DNA from: Cohnella sp. AR92
GTDB lineage: Bacteria > Bacillota > Bacilli > Paenibacillales > Paenibacillaceae
DNA: 64,000 bases
Direction of reading: 5' to 3'
NCBI RefSeq assembly: GCF_003990975.1
Contig: NZ_RZJR01000001.1
Coordinates: 461,733 to 525,732 of the forward strand
A program made the translations under genes and the position numbers. How positions within the stretch are numbered: the first letter of the stretch is position 1; each line of letters begins with the position of its first letter. The notes under the pieces were generated by a model. The model did not search any database, had not been told where the DNA came from, and was given only the letters and a program-made list of their open reading frames with translations. Positions 46,713 through 54,910 of this stretch are shown here, one piece after another.

Positions 46713-47150
46713 ATGCTAAATATTGAGCAAATTATGGAAATTATCCCGCACCGTCCGCCGTTCCTGTTGGTTGACCGGATTCTTGAGCTGGAGCCGGGCA
46801 AGCGGGCAGTCGGCTTGAAGAACGTCACGATGAACGAGCCGCACTTCGTCGGCCACTTCCCGGGCTTCCCCGTCATGCCGGGAGTTCTGATTCTGGAGGC
46901 CTTGGCGCAGGTTGGCGCTACGGCTATCTTGGGCGTCGAGGAGAACAAGGGCAAGATCGGTCTCTTCGCGGGAGTGGATGAATTCCGCTGGCGCGGCCAG
47001 GTCGTCCCTGGCGACACGTTGACTCTCGAGGTGGAGATCGTCCGTCTCAAGGGACCGATCGGCAAGGGCCAGGCGACAGCGAAGGTCGGGGACCGCGTCG
47101 TTGCCGAAGGCCAGCTTATGTTCGCCCTGACGGACCCGACGAAGGGCTGA
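46713..47150 (+). CDS. fabZ: 3-hydroxyacyl-ACP dehydratase FabZ
   Basis: 145 residues, hot-dog fold. Dehydrates 3-hydroxyacyl-ACP in fatty acid elongation. The catalytic pair is His48 ([14 protein letters not shown]) and Glu62 (LILEALAQ). The ATG at 46713 gives the usual [32 protein letters not shown] at 46696-46705 is the ribosome site. An in-frame ATG at 46647 would add an unrelated leader. B. subtilis also has fabZ (ywpB) in this neighbourhood. Confidence 0.96.
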   Translation: MLNIEQIMEIIPHRPPFLLVDRILELEPGKRAVGLKNVTMNEPHFVGHFPGFPVMPGVLILEALAQVGATAILGVEENKGKIGLFAGVDEFRWRGQVVPGDTLTLEVEIVRLKGPIGKGQATAKVGDRVVAEGQLMFALTDPTKG

Positions 47151-47270
47151 TCGCCTAGCCTGGAATACGGCTGAGAGGGCTAGGAAGTTAAGCCGGAAGT
47201 ACCTTCCTTACCGGAGAGAACTAAGAGAGACTACACTAGAGAGAAAAAATAGGATAAGTAGAGAGGATGA

Positions 47271-48986
47271 GTGCGAGTGGCGAACGAGACGGCTTCCTAC
47301 AAAGTTTATCAAGCATGGTTGGACGATCCGAACATCGACCCGAAGACGAAGGAGGAGCTGCGAGGCATTGCCGAGCAGCCTAATGAGATCGAGGATCGTT
47401 TCTATCGCGAACTTGAATTCGGAACAGGCGGTCTCCGCGGCGTGATGGGCGCAGGGACGAATCGGATGAACCGGTATGTGATCGGCAAGGCGACGCAAGG
47501 CTTCGCCGCTTACCTGCTTCAAGGCTCATCCGCCCCTTCGGTCGTGATCGCGCACGATTCTCGGCGCAACTCGGACGTTTATGCTCTCGAATCGGCCTGC
47601 GTGCTCGCGGCTAACGGAATCAAGACCTACCTGTTCCGTTCGCTTCGCCCGACTCCGCAGCTGTCGTTCTCCGTTCGCGACTTGAAGGCGGCGGGCGGCA
47701 TCGTCATCACCGCCAGCCATAATCCTCCGGAGTACAACGGCTACAAGGTCTATGGCTCCGATGGCGGCCAGCTCGTTCCGGACGACGCCGAGAAGGTGAT
47801 CGCTTCGATCCGGGCGGTCGAGTCGTTCGATGAAGTGAAGCGTCTTACGCAAGAAGAAGCGGAGGCGAAGGGACTGCTCGTCTGGCTGGACGAGGCGGCG
47901 GACGAGAAGTTCGCGGATGCCGTCGTAGCCCAGACGGTGAACCCCGAAGCTCTTCGCGCCGGAGCGGGAGAAGCGATCAAGGTCGTCTATACGCCGCTGC
48001 ACGGAACGGGCAACCTTCCGGTCAGACAGGTTCTGGAGAAGGCTGGCTTCACCCAGGTCCATATCGTTCCGGAGCAGGAGAAGCCGGACGGCATGTTCCC
48101 GACGGTGAAGTCTCCGAATCCGGAGGAGCACGAGGCTTTCACGCTGGCGATGTCGCTCGCGGACAAGATCTCGGCGGACATCATCGTCGGCACCGACCCG
48201 GACGCCGACCGGATGGGCGCCGTCGTGAAGAACGACAAGGGCGAATACGTCGTCCTGTCCGGCAACCAATCGGGAGCGATCATGGTGTACTATCTGCTCT
48301 CCAGCTTGAAGGCGAAAGGCAAGCTTCCGGCGAACGGAGCCGTCATCAAGACGATCGTGACCAGCGAGATGGGCGCGGATATCGCCCGCTCTTACGGCTG
48401 CGAGGTCATGAACACGCTGACGGGCTTCAAGTACATCGGCGAGAAGATGACCGAGTTCGAGAAGACGGGCAGCCATCGGTTCCTGTTCGGCTACGAAGAG
48501 AGCTACGGCTACCTGACCGGCACGTATGCCCGCGATAAGGACGCGATCGTCGCCGCACTCTTGATCTGCGAAGCGGCCGCCTACTTCAAGTCGCAGGGCA
48601 AGACGCTGTACGACGTTCTGCTGGAGCTCTACGCGCAATTCGGAACTTACCTGGAGAAGCTGGAGTCCCGTACTCTCAAGGGCAAGGACGGGGTCGAGAA
48701 GATCGCGGGCATCATGAACGATTGGCGCGGCAACCCGCCGGCCGAAGTGGCAGGCGTGAAAGTAACGAAGGTGCTGGATTATTCCGGCGGCCTGGACGGG
48801 TTCCCTCCGGAGAACGTGCTGAAGTTCCTGCTGGACGACGGATCCTGGTTCTGCCTGCGCCCATCCGGCACGGAGCCGAAGATCAAGGTTTACTTCGCGG
48901 TTCGCAAAGCAAGCCTGACGGAGGCGTCGGAAGGCATCTCCAACCTGGTGTCGGCCGTCATGGCTCGCGTCGACTCATTAAGCTAA
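47271..48986 (+). CDS. pgcA: Phosphoglucomutase / phospho-sugar mutase (PgcA-like)
   Basis: 571 residues. Interconverts glucose-6-P and glucose-1-P, feeding UDP-glucose and wall polymer or glycolipid synthesis. Phosphoserine Ser149 in ITASHNPPEYNGYK, metal loop GTDPDADRMG near 309-318, sugar loop GYEESYGYL, and phosphate-binding RPSGTEPKIK near the C-terminus. Start GTG at 47271; a GTG two codons later (47277) is also possible, since GAGAGGA at 47261-47267 lies between the optimal distances. The 120-base leader is rich in AGAGA runs, with no clear promoter. Confidence 0.94.
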   Translation: MRVANETASYKVYQAWLDDPNIDPKTKEELRGIAEQPNEIEDRFYRELEFGTGGLRGVMGAGTNRMNRYVIGKATQGFAAYLLQGSSAPSVVIAHDSRRNSDVYALESACVLAANGIKTYLFRSLRPTPQLSFSVRDLKAAGGIVITASHNPPEYNGYKVYGSDGGQLVPDDAEKVIASIRAVESFDEVKRLTQEEAEAKGLLVWLDEAADEKFADAVVAQTVNPEALRAGAGEAIKVVYTPLHGTGNLPVRQVLEKAGFTQVHIVPEQEKPDGMFPTVKSPNPEEHEAFTLAMSLADKISADIIVGTDPDADRMGAVVKNDKGEYVVLSGNQSGAIMVYYLLSSLKAKGKLPANGAVIKTIVTSEMGADIARSYGCEVMNTLTGFKYIGEKMTEFEKTGSHRFLFGYEESYGYLTGTYARDKDAIVAALLICEAAAYFKSQGKTLYDVLLELYAQFGTYLEKLESRTLKGKDGVEKIAGIMNDWRGNPPAEVAGVKVTKVLDYSGGLDGFPPENVLKFLLDDGSWFCLRPSGTEPKIKVYFAVRKASLTEASEGISNLVSAVMARVDSLS

Positions 48987-48997
48987 CATAGCAAGGA

Positions 48998-49030
48998 GCA
49001 AACCGTCATCCCCACAGGTTGGCGGTTTGC
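48998..49030 (+). terminator. Stem-loop after pgcA
   Basis: GCAAACCG (48998-49005) pairs with CGGTTTGC (49023-49030). No T-run follows. Probable partial terminator. Confidence 0.45.
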
Positions 49031-49157
49031 CGCGTTCGCATGCGCTCGAATCCTGTCTTGTTTTGACCTATTTTCGAATCTATACATGGCAGTTTCTGAG
49101 ATGCGCACACTATTCGCAATGACTTATCGCTTGCATTGAATAAGAGGAGTGACTGAC

Positions 49158-51206
49158 GTGCCCCAATGGATGGAGAAAAGCAATCGCCGGTTGGCGAAGG
49201 TGTTGTGGTGGGTGGTCCTGATCGGACTGCTAGGCTCCCTGCCGTTCGCTTATACGCGAATTCAGACGGAAGCCTCATCGAAGAAAGTGGAATTCGTGAT
49301 GGACTACCGGGATATCGTTCAGATCTCCCAGACCCAGGCGAACCCTCAGGCGTTCGTTAACGAGCAGATTAAGGTGCTCAAGGATGCCGGAGTGAACGCG
49401 ATGGCCGTCTACGAGAGCAGCCTGGAAGAGCTGAGCTGGGAGAAGGAAGTCACGGTCTACAATGCCCAGAACGCCGCTCTTCTCGAAGGCAAGCTTCCTG
49501 CGACGGGCGACAATCGCACGTACCTTCTGTTCAATAACCCCGATCACGTATCCGTTCTGCGTCCGATGATCGAGGAGGCGTTCAATCGGTACGGAGTGAA
49601 GATGGAGAGCTGGTCCGCCGGGGGCAGAGATGGTTTGCTGCTCGGTATTGGGCCGGACGATGCGGTCATGCGTCCTCTGCCTCCCAATCCGCTCGCGATG
49701 CAGAAGCTGAAGGACGAGGGCTTCCTCATCGTTCCGCGCCTGTCGGACCGGGTATCGCCTTACAACGATGAGTTGATCGCTGCCGAGATCGAGCAATTCA
49801 AGGCTCTCGGCGTCAAGACGATTATCTTCGACGGCGATTCCGTGACCGGTGTCACGGACCAAGCGGACGAGGGCAGCCTGGATAAGTTCGCCGCTCATCT
49901 TAAAGACGCGGGAATCGGGATCGGCGCCATCGAGAACCTGAAGATCCCGCAGAAGGGCCTGGGTACCCTGGCCAGTCTGCTTGATTATAACGTCATGCGC
50001 GTTCATTCGATCTCCGAGGGAGAGATGAACGTCGGCAAGCCGGAGACGCTGGCGGATCGCATTCTGCTGGCGGTCAAGGACCGCAACCTTCGATTAATCT
50101 TCCTTAATGCAAGCGCGTCGAAGGACGCATCCAAGGGCCAAGTAACGAATTCTATCGATACGGTCGTGAAGACGGTCGCCGGAGACGAAGAGGAAGGAAC
50201 CAAGGGAGCGACCGAGCTTATTACGGACTTCGGGTTCGAGGTCGGACAAGCCCATTCGTTCACGATTCACCACCCGTCGCCGGAGAAGCTGTGGAAGGCG
50301 TTCGCCATCTTCGGCGCCGTCGCGCTGATCGCCGTGACCATCGGCTTGTATGTGCCGAGTCTGCTGACGCTCGTGACGGTGATCGGAGCGATCGGAGGCG
50401 CAGGGGTGTTCGTTCTGGACTCCTCCTTGCTCAATCAGGCGCTCGCTCTGTTCACGGCGATCGCAGCCCCGACGGCGTCGCTTGTGCTGCTGCTCCGGTG
50501 GCTGCGCTCCAAGCACGACCGCAAGGATGCTTTGCCGCGTACGGCATGGAGCCGCCTGGGCGCCGCTATCGTCTTGTTCATAAGAACGGCCGTCCTGTCG
50601 GTCGTGGCGGTTCCGTTCGTGATCGCGATTCTCAACAAAATTACGTATAACCTCGTGCTTGAGCAGTTCCGCGGGGTTAGCCTGCTTCACTTGGCGCCGA
50701 TCGCGCTCGTCGCGCTCTACGCGGTGCTGTATGGCTATGGCGGAACGGTTATGAGCAATTTCAAAAATCTCATGAAGCAGCCGATTACGGTTCTCTGGGT
50801 CGTCCTGATCGCCATTGTAGGCGCGATGGGCATGTACTACCTGTCCCGTACGGGCAACAGCGGAGAAGCCTCGGGCTTGGAGCTCCAATTCCGCTCGTTC
50901 CTGGAGAGCACGTTCGGCGTTCGTCCGCGCACGAAGGAATTCCTGCTCGGCCACCCGCTGCTTATCCTGGGTCTCTTCCTGGCGCTGAAGTACCGTTGGG
51001 GCATCGTGTTCCTCGTCGCCGCAACGCTCGGCCAGCTGTCCATGGTGGACACCTTCGCACATCTTCACACGCCTATCTACCTGTCGGCTACGCGCGATCT
51101 GCTCGGCCTCGGAATCGGCCTGGTGCTCGGCCTTATCGCCATCGCCGTCTGGCAGCTGGCGGAGAAGATCTGGCGGAGCTATCGGGTTAAGGCTCGCAGT
51201 TTGTAA
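49158..51206 (+). CDS. DUF5693 family multi-pass membrane protein
   Basis: 682 residues. N-terminal membrane helix about 17-35, a large exposed domain about 40-360 with alternating strand-helix motifs (ALGVKTIIFDGDSVTGV, AIENLKIPQKGLG), then about nine to ten membrane helices (about 380-670). This matches DUF5693, often encoded beside csaB in Paenibacillaceae. The start is GTG at 49158; an earlier GTG at 49149 overlaps the ribosome site AGAGGAG (49143-49149). Function not established. The company of csaB, tagA and tagO suggests a part in export, modification or polymerisation of the secondary wall polymer (inference). Confidence 0.82.
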   Translation: MPQWMEKSNRRLAKVLWWVVLIGLLGSLPFAYTRIQTEASSKKVEFVMDYRDIVQISQTQANPQAFVNEQIKVLKDAGVNAMAVYESSLEELSWEKEVTVYNAQNAALLEGKLPATGDNRTYLLFNNPDHVSVLRPMIEEAFNRYGVKMESWSAGGRDGLLLGIGPDDAVMRPLPPNPLAMQKLKDEGFLIVPRLSDRVSPYNDELIAAEIEQFKALGVKTIIFDGDSVTGVTDQADEGSLDKFAAHLKDAGIGIGAIENLKIPQKGLGTLASLLDYNVMRVHSISEGEMNVGKPETLADRILLAVKDRNLRLIFLNASASKDASKGQVTNSIDTVVKTVAGDEEEGTKGATELITDFGFEVGQAHSFTIHHPSPEKLWKAFAIFGAVALIAVTIGLYVPSLLTLVTVIGAIGGAGVFVLDSSLLNQALALFTAIAAPTASLVLLLRWLRSKHDRKDALPRTAWSRLGAAIVLFIRTAVLSVVAVPFVIAILNKITYNLVLEQFRGVSLLHLAPIALVALYAVLYGYGGTVMSNFKNLMKQPITVLWVVLIAIVGAMGMYYLSRTGNSGEASGLELQFRSFLESTFGVRPRTKEFLLGHPLLILGLFLALKYRWGIVFLVAATLGQLSMVDTFAHLHTPIYLSATRDLLGLGIGLVLGLIAIAVWQLAEKIWRSYRVKARSL

Positions 51207-51347
51207 GAGCTGCGAAGGAGATAGAGGGCTTGTAAGGATGCCAATGCACGAAAGCCGCTAAGCTGCTTAAGCGTTGGCTCCGTAGGCCTCTTTTGCTACA
51301 GCATTCATTTAAGTTTGGTCAATTCTAAGCTTAGGATGAAGATAAGC

Positions 51348-51460
51348 GCGAAAATGCACTTCGTTGAGGCCGTCGAATGGCGGAAGGGTGGGATTAGGTG
51401 CAGATATGCACTTGATCAGGCCCATTATTTCTTCGAGAGACGAATTAGGTGCATTTTCGC
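51348..51460. repeat. Palindromic intergenic repeat with GCGAAAATGCAC arms
   Basis: GCGAAAATGCAC (51348-51359) and its exact reverse complement GTGCATTTTCGC (51449-51460) frame the element. At the centre GTGCA (51398-51402) faces TGCAC (51407-51411). ATTAGGTGCA occurs twice (51393-51402, 51444-51453) and ATGCACTT twice (51354-51361, 51406-51413). It occupies the 372-base gap between the DUF5693 gene and csaB. I accept no gene there; the rest of the gap shows nothing I recognise. Confidence 0.6.
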
Positions 51461-51578
51461 TCTATGCTTGGATAGGCGGCACTTCGGTCCGCAATCCTGA
51501 CAGGTTGGGAATGGCTCTGGCAGGTTCTTGCTGGGATTTCAGCTTATTTTAATGTAAGAACGGGCGGTGCGTGACATA

Positions 51579-52709
51579 ATGAAGGCAAAGAAAGACGGCA
51601 GGTATAAACTCGTTCTGTCCGGCTACTACGGGTTCCGCAATAGCGGGGACGAGGCTGTGCTGCTGAGCATTCTCACCGCACTGGAGAAGGAAGCGACGCA
51701 GGCGGGAATCGAAGTGGAGCCGATCGTGCTGTCCGGGGATCCGGCATGGACCGAGAAGCAATACGGCGTTCGCGCGGTTCCCCGGATGAAGCTCGGAGAG
51801 CTTCGCAAGGCTCTGGGAGAGAGCGACGGATTGATCAGCGGAGGCGGAAGCTTGCTGCAGGATGCAACGGGATTGGGCTCGATTCCGTATTATCTTGGGG
51901 TCATGGAGCTCGCCCGAATGCGTGGCAAACCGACATTCGTGTATGCGCAAGGCATCGGCCCGGTGAACCGGGCGATGTTCCGCCCTTGGATCGCGCGCGC
52001 GTTCCGCAAGGCGGCGTACGTGAGCGTGCGCGACGGCGAATCGGCCGAGTTGCTGGCCGACTTCGGCGTCGCGAGGGACCGGATCGACGTCGTGCCCGAT
52101 CCGGTCATGGGGCTGCCGCTGCCGCAGGCGGGCGCCGCCGGCGGCGGGAACGGCACGGATAAGCCGATCGTCGGCGTATCCGTGCGGTTCTGGCGCTCCG
52201 ACCGCGCGGACCTGGACCGCGCGGCGGGAGCGCTGCAAGCGCTGGCCGAACGGCGAAGCGTTCGGCTGCGCTTCCTGCCGTTCCATCGCGGCTCGGACGA
52301 GGACGCCTCGCTGTACGTGATGGAACGGCTCGGGCGATTCGCGGCGGACGCGGAGATGACTCCGGCGCACGAAGCGCCGCAGGATATGCTTCGCGAGGTC
52401 GACCGCTGCTCGCTGCTGGTGGGCATGCGGCTGCATTCGCTGATCTATGCCGCCAACCGGGAGGTGCCGCTGCTCGGCCTCTCCTACGACCCGAAGATCG
52501 ATCAGTTCCTCGGGAGGCTGGGAGCGCGGGCCATCGGAACGACCGAAGCGCTCGACGCGCAGCGGTTCGCGGACACGGCTTCGGCCATGCTCGACAATCC
52601 TCAGGCTTGGCGCGAGAGATCGCACTCCGCGATCTGGCGACTTCGGGAAGAATCCGTTCTCCCCGCCCGCAGCATTGTCAGCGCGCTGCTCAATCCAGAT
52701 AGAAGGTGA
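51579..52709 (+). CDS. csaB: Polysaccharide pyruvyl transferase CsaB
   Basis: 376 residues from the ATG at 51579 (GGGCGGTG at 51562-51569); a GTG at 51567 is possible but falls in that site. CsaB transfers pyruvate from PEP onto ManNAc of the secondary cell wall polymer, creating the ketal that SLH domains bind. Family blocks are present: LSGYYGFRNSGDEAVLLSI near the N-terminus, SGGGSLLQDATG, YAQGIGPVN, VSVRDGESAELL, and the C-terminal LVGMRLHSLIYA. Six bases before tagA. Several SLH proteins encoded nearby depend on this activity. Confidence 0.94.
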   Translation: MKAKKDGRYKLVLSGYYGFRNSGDEAVLLSILTALEKEATQAGIEVEPIVLSGDPAWTEKQYGVRAVPRMKLGELRKALGESDGLISGGGSLLQDATGLGSIPYYLGVMELARMRGKPTFVYAQGIGPVNRAMFRPWIARAFRKAAYVSVRDGESAELLADFGVARDRIDVVPDPVMGLPLPQAGAAGGGNGTDKPIVGVSVRFWRSDRADLDRAAGALQALAERRSVRLRFLPFHRGSDEDASLYVMERLGRFAADAEMTPAHEAPQDMLREVDRCSLLVGMRLHSLIYAANREVPLLGLSYDPKIDQFLGRLGARAIGTTEALDAQRFADTASAMLDNPQAWRERSHSAIWRLREESVLPARSIVSALLNPDRR

Positions 52710-52715
52710 CGTTAA

Positions 52716-53483
52716 ATGACAGGAAATAGCAACCTTAGGCCCTATCCTACCGTCTCATTATATGGAGTGCCCTTCTCCAAGATGAACATGGGCGATACCG
52801 TCAAGTACTTAACGAAGGCTGTCGAAGAGAAGAAGCCTCACCGGGTCATTACCGGCAACCCGATCATGCTGATGGCTGCCGCCGAGAGCGAAGAGTATCA
52901 GCGGATCATGGAGACGGCGGATCTCGTCGTTCCGGACGGCTCCGGCGTCGTCTGGGCGGCTCGGCACGTGAAGCAGCCGGTCGCGGAACGGGTCGCCGGC
53001 TTCGATCTCATGCACGAGCTTCTGCGAGAAGGGGACAAGCGCGGCTGGGGAGTCTACTTGCTCGGAACCTCGCAAGAGATTCTGGACGAGGCTCACGCCA
53101 AGCTGAAGCAGCAGTTCCCGGGAGTCCGTTTTGTCGGGAAGCGCAATGGGTACTTCAAAGACGAAGACGATGCCGAGGTGATCGCGGAGATTCAGGCGGC
53201 GAAGCCGGATTTGCTCTTCGTGGCCCGCTCGGTCGCGAACCAGGAGCCCTGGATCGCGAAGCACAAGGAGGCGCTCGGCGTTCCGGTCATGATGGGCGTA
53301 GGAGGAAGCTTCGACGTCATCTCCGGCAAGCTGAAGCGCGCACCGGCTATTTTCCGCAAGTTCGGGATGGAATGGCTGTATCGATTGCTGCAGGAGCCGA
53401 AACGTTACAAGAGAATGTTGGTATTGCCTCAATTCGCGATTAAGGTCGTCAGAGACGGAGAAAAGGTTCTGAAAACAAGATGA
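52716..53483 (+). CDS. tagA: WecG/TagA/CpsF family glycosyltransferase
   Basis: 255 residues. GT26 enzyme transferring ManNAc from UDP-ManNAc to GlcNAc-PP-undecaprenol, the second linkage-unit step. The catalytic-site residues Thr46 (ITGNPIMLM) and Asp74 (VVPDGSGVVWA) keep the 28-residue spacing known in TagA. The C-terminal AIFRKFGMEWLYRLLQEPKRYKRM, needed for membrane association, is intact. UDP-ManNAc would come from WecB (8021). Immediately downstream of csaB and probably co-transcribed. Confidence 0.94.
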   Translation: MTGNSNLRPYPTVSLYGVPFSKMNMGDTVKYLTKAVEEKKPHRVITGNPIMLMAAAESEEYQRIMETADLVVPDGSGVVWAARHVKQPVAERVAGFDLMHELLREGDKRGWGVYLLGTSQEILDEAHAKLKQQFPGVRFVGKRNGYFKDEDDAEVIAEIQAAKPDLLFVARSVANQEPWIAKHKEALGVPVMMGVGGSFDVISGKLKRAPAIFRKFGMEWLYRLLQEPKRYKRMLVLPQFAIKVVRDGEKVLKTR

Positions 53484-53552
53484 ACTCTTGTGAAAAAATC
53501 ATGAAAATGAACGATACGGGGAAATTCGCCGGAATTTGGCCGAAAAACTGCC

Positions 53553-53582
53553 TTGTTGAATTCAGTGGGGCCGGAGTATAAT
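53553..53582 (+). promoter_or_regulatory. Sigma-A promoter of tagO
   Basis: TTGTTG at 53553-53558, 18 bases, then TATAAT at 53577-53582. Initiation near 53589 excludes the GTG at 53591 as a practical start and supports the ATG at 53618. Confidence 0.65.
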
Positions 53583-53617
53583 TCATTCCGGTGAACACAC
53601 AAAGGGGAGTTATAGAG

Positions 53618-54763
53618 ATGCCGACAGGCTGGTTGGTAGGAAGCGGAATTGCCGGATTTGCATTGGCGCTTGCACTAGCGCTTGCGCTTACGCCGTTCGT
53701 CAAGAAGTTTGCCGTTAAGGTAGGCGCCATGGACGTGCCGGATCATCGCAAAGTTCATACGAAGATCATGCCTCGTATGGGCGGGTTAGCTATCTACGCC
53801 GCATTCACGGTTACGATTCTGCTTCTGTTGCCTTGGCTGCCGGACAGCTTCTTGAGCGATCACGACGAGAAGCTGATCGCGGGAATGCTGGTAGGCGGTA
53901 CGGTTATCGTGCTTCTCGGCGCGCTGGACGACAGGTTCCAGTTGAACGCGAAGCTGAAGTTTCTCGTTCAGATTGCCGCGGCTTGTATCGTAGTCTTCGG
54001 ATTCGACATCAAGATTAACCTTGTTAATATACCGTTCGGCTCGGCCATGCAGCCGATGGGAGACTGGCTGAGCATCCCGCTGACGATCTTCTGGATCGTC
54101 GGGGTCACGAACGCGATTAATTTGATCGACGGGTTGGACGGGCTGGCTGCCGGCGTATCCGGCATCGCGATCGCGACGATTCTCGTGATGGCCGCGATCA
54201 TGGGCCAAGCTTCCGTCATCCTGCTCTCGGCGGTTCTGCTCGGAGGCGTAGTCGGATTCCTCCACTACAACTTCCATCCGGCTCGGATATTCATGGGGGA
54301 CTCCGGTTCTCTTTTCCTAGGATTCGCTCTCGCGAACCTGTCCATGCTCGGATTTAAGCAGATTACGATCGTATCCTTCGTGATTCCGATCCTGATCATC
54401 GGAGTGCCGCTCTCGGACACGTTCTTCGCCATCATCCGCCGGTTGGTCAATAAGAAGCCGATTTTCGCCCCGGACAAAGGGCACTTGCATCACCGTCTGC
54501 AGCAGCTTGGCTTCAGCCATCGCAAGACCGTCCTTATTATTTATGGAATCGCAGCCTTCTTCGGCGCATGCGCCGTCATCCTCTCCGTCGCGACGAGCGC
54601 GGGAATGGGCAACTGGGTCACGTTCATCGTCATCTGCGTGCTGATCTTCCTGCTGCAGATCGGAGCGGAGGTCATCGGAATCGTCGACAAGACGAAACGC
54701 CCGGTTATCAACTTCTTTAAGGGAATGTTCCTGAGGCAGCAGACGAACACTCGGTCTAAATAA
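53618..54763 (+). CDS. tagO: UDP-GlcNAc:undecaprenyl-phosphate GlcNAc-1-P transferase
   Basis: 381 residues, about eleven membrane helices. Starts wall-polymer synthesis by forming GlcNAc-PP-undecaprenol on the inner membrane face. MraY/WecA motifs: DVPDHRKVHTKIMPRMGG near 30-47, LGALDDRFQLNAKLK, VTNAINLIDGLDGLAAG, FMGDSGSLFLG, and the HHRL histidine loop. AAAGGGGAG at 53601-53609 sets the ATG at 53618. Separate promoter, but clearly in the same functional cluster as tagA and csaB. Confidence 0.95.
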   Translation: MPTGWLVGSGIAGFALALALALALTPFVKKFAVKVGAMDVPDHRKVHTKIMPRMGGLAIYAAFTVTILLLLPWLPDSFLSDHDEKLIAGMLVGGTVIVLLGALDDRFQLNAKLKFLVQIAAACIVVFGFDIKINLVNIPFGSAMQPMGDWLSIPLTIFWIVGVTNAINLIDGLDGLAAGVSGIAIATILVMAAIMGQASVILLSAVLLGGVVGFLHYNFHPARIFMGDSGSLFLGFALANLSMLGFKQITIVSFVIPILIIGVPLSDTFFAIIRRLVNKKPIFAPDKGHLHHRLQQLGFSHRKTVLIIYGIAAFFGACAVILSVATSAGMGNWVTFIVICVLIFLLQIGAEVIGIVDKTKRPVINFFKGMFLRQQTNTRSK

Positions 54764-54780
54764 TCGTTTATCGAATGAGT

Positions 54781-54811
54781 ACCCGGAGCCGGAAGCGGCT
54801 TCGGGTTTTTT
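54781..54811 (+). terminator. Rho-independent terminator of tagO
   Basis: ACCCGGAGCCG (54781-54791) pairs with CGGCTTCGGGT (54796-54806), followed by TTTTT. Confidence 0.92.
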
Positions 54812-54910
54812 GATGTTCCGCACTAAAGATTGGAAGCGCCAATGCCGATACATAGTTATATCTCGACATTTAATGTCCGTCAGCATTCGAGAAAAAGGAG
54901 AGATCGAATC

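Noticed and set aside
51315..51552. Short open frames in the csaB upstream gap
   Set aside because: They coincide with the palindromic repeat element and have no start signals.
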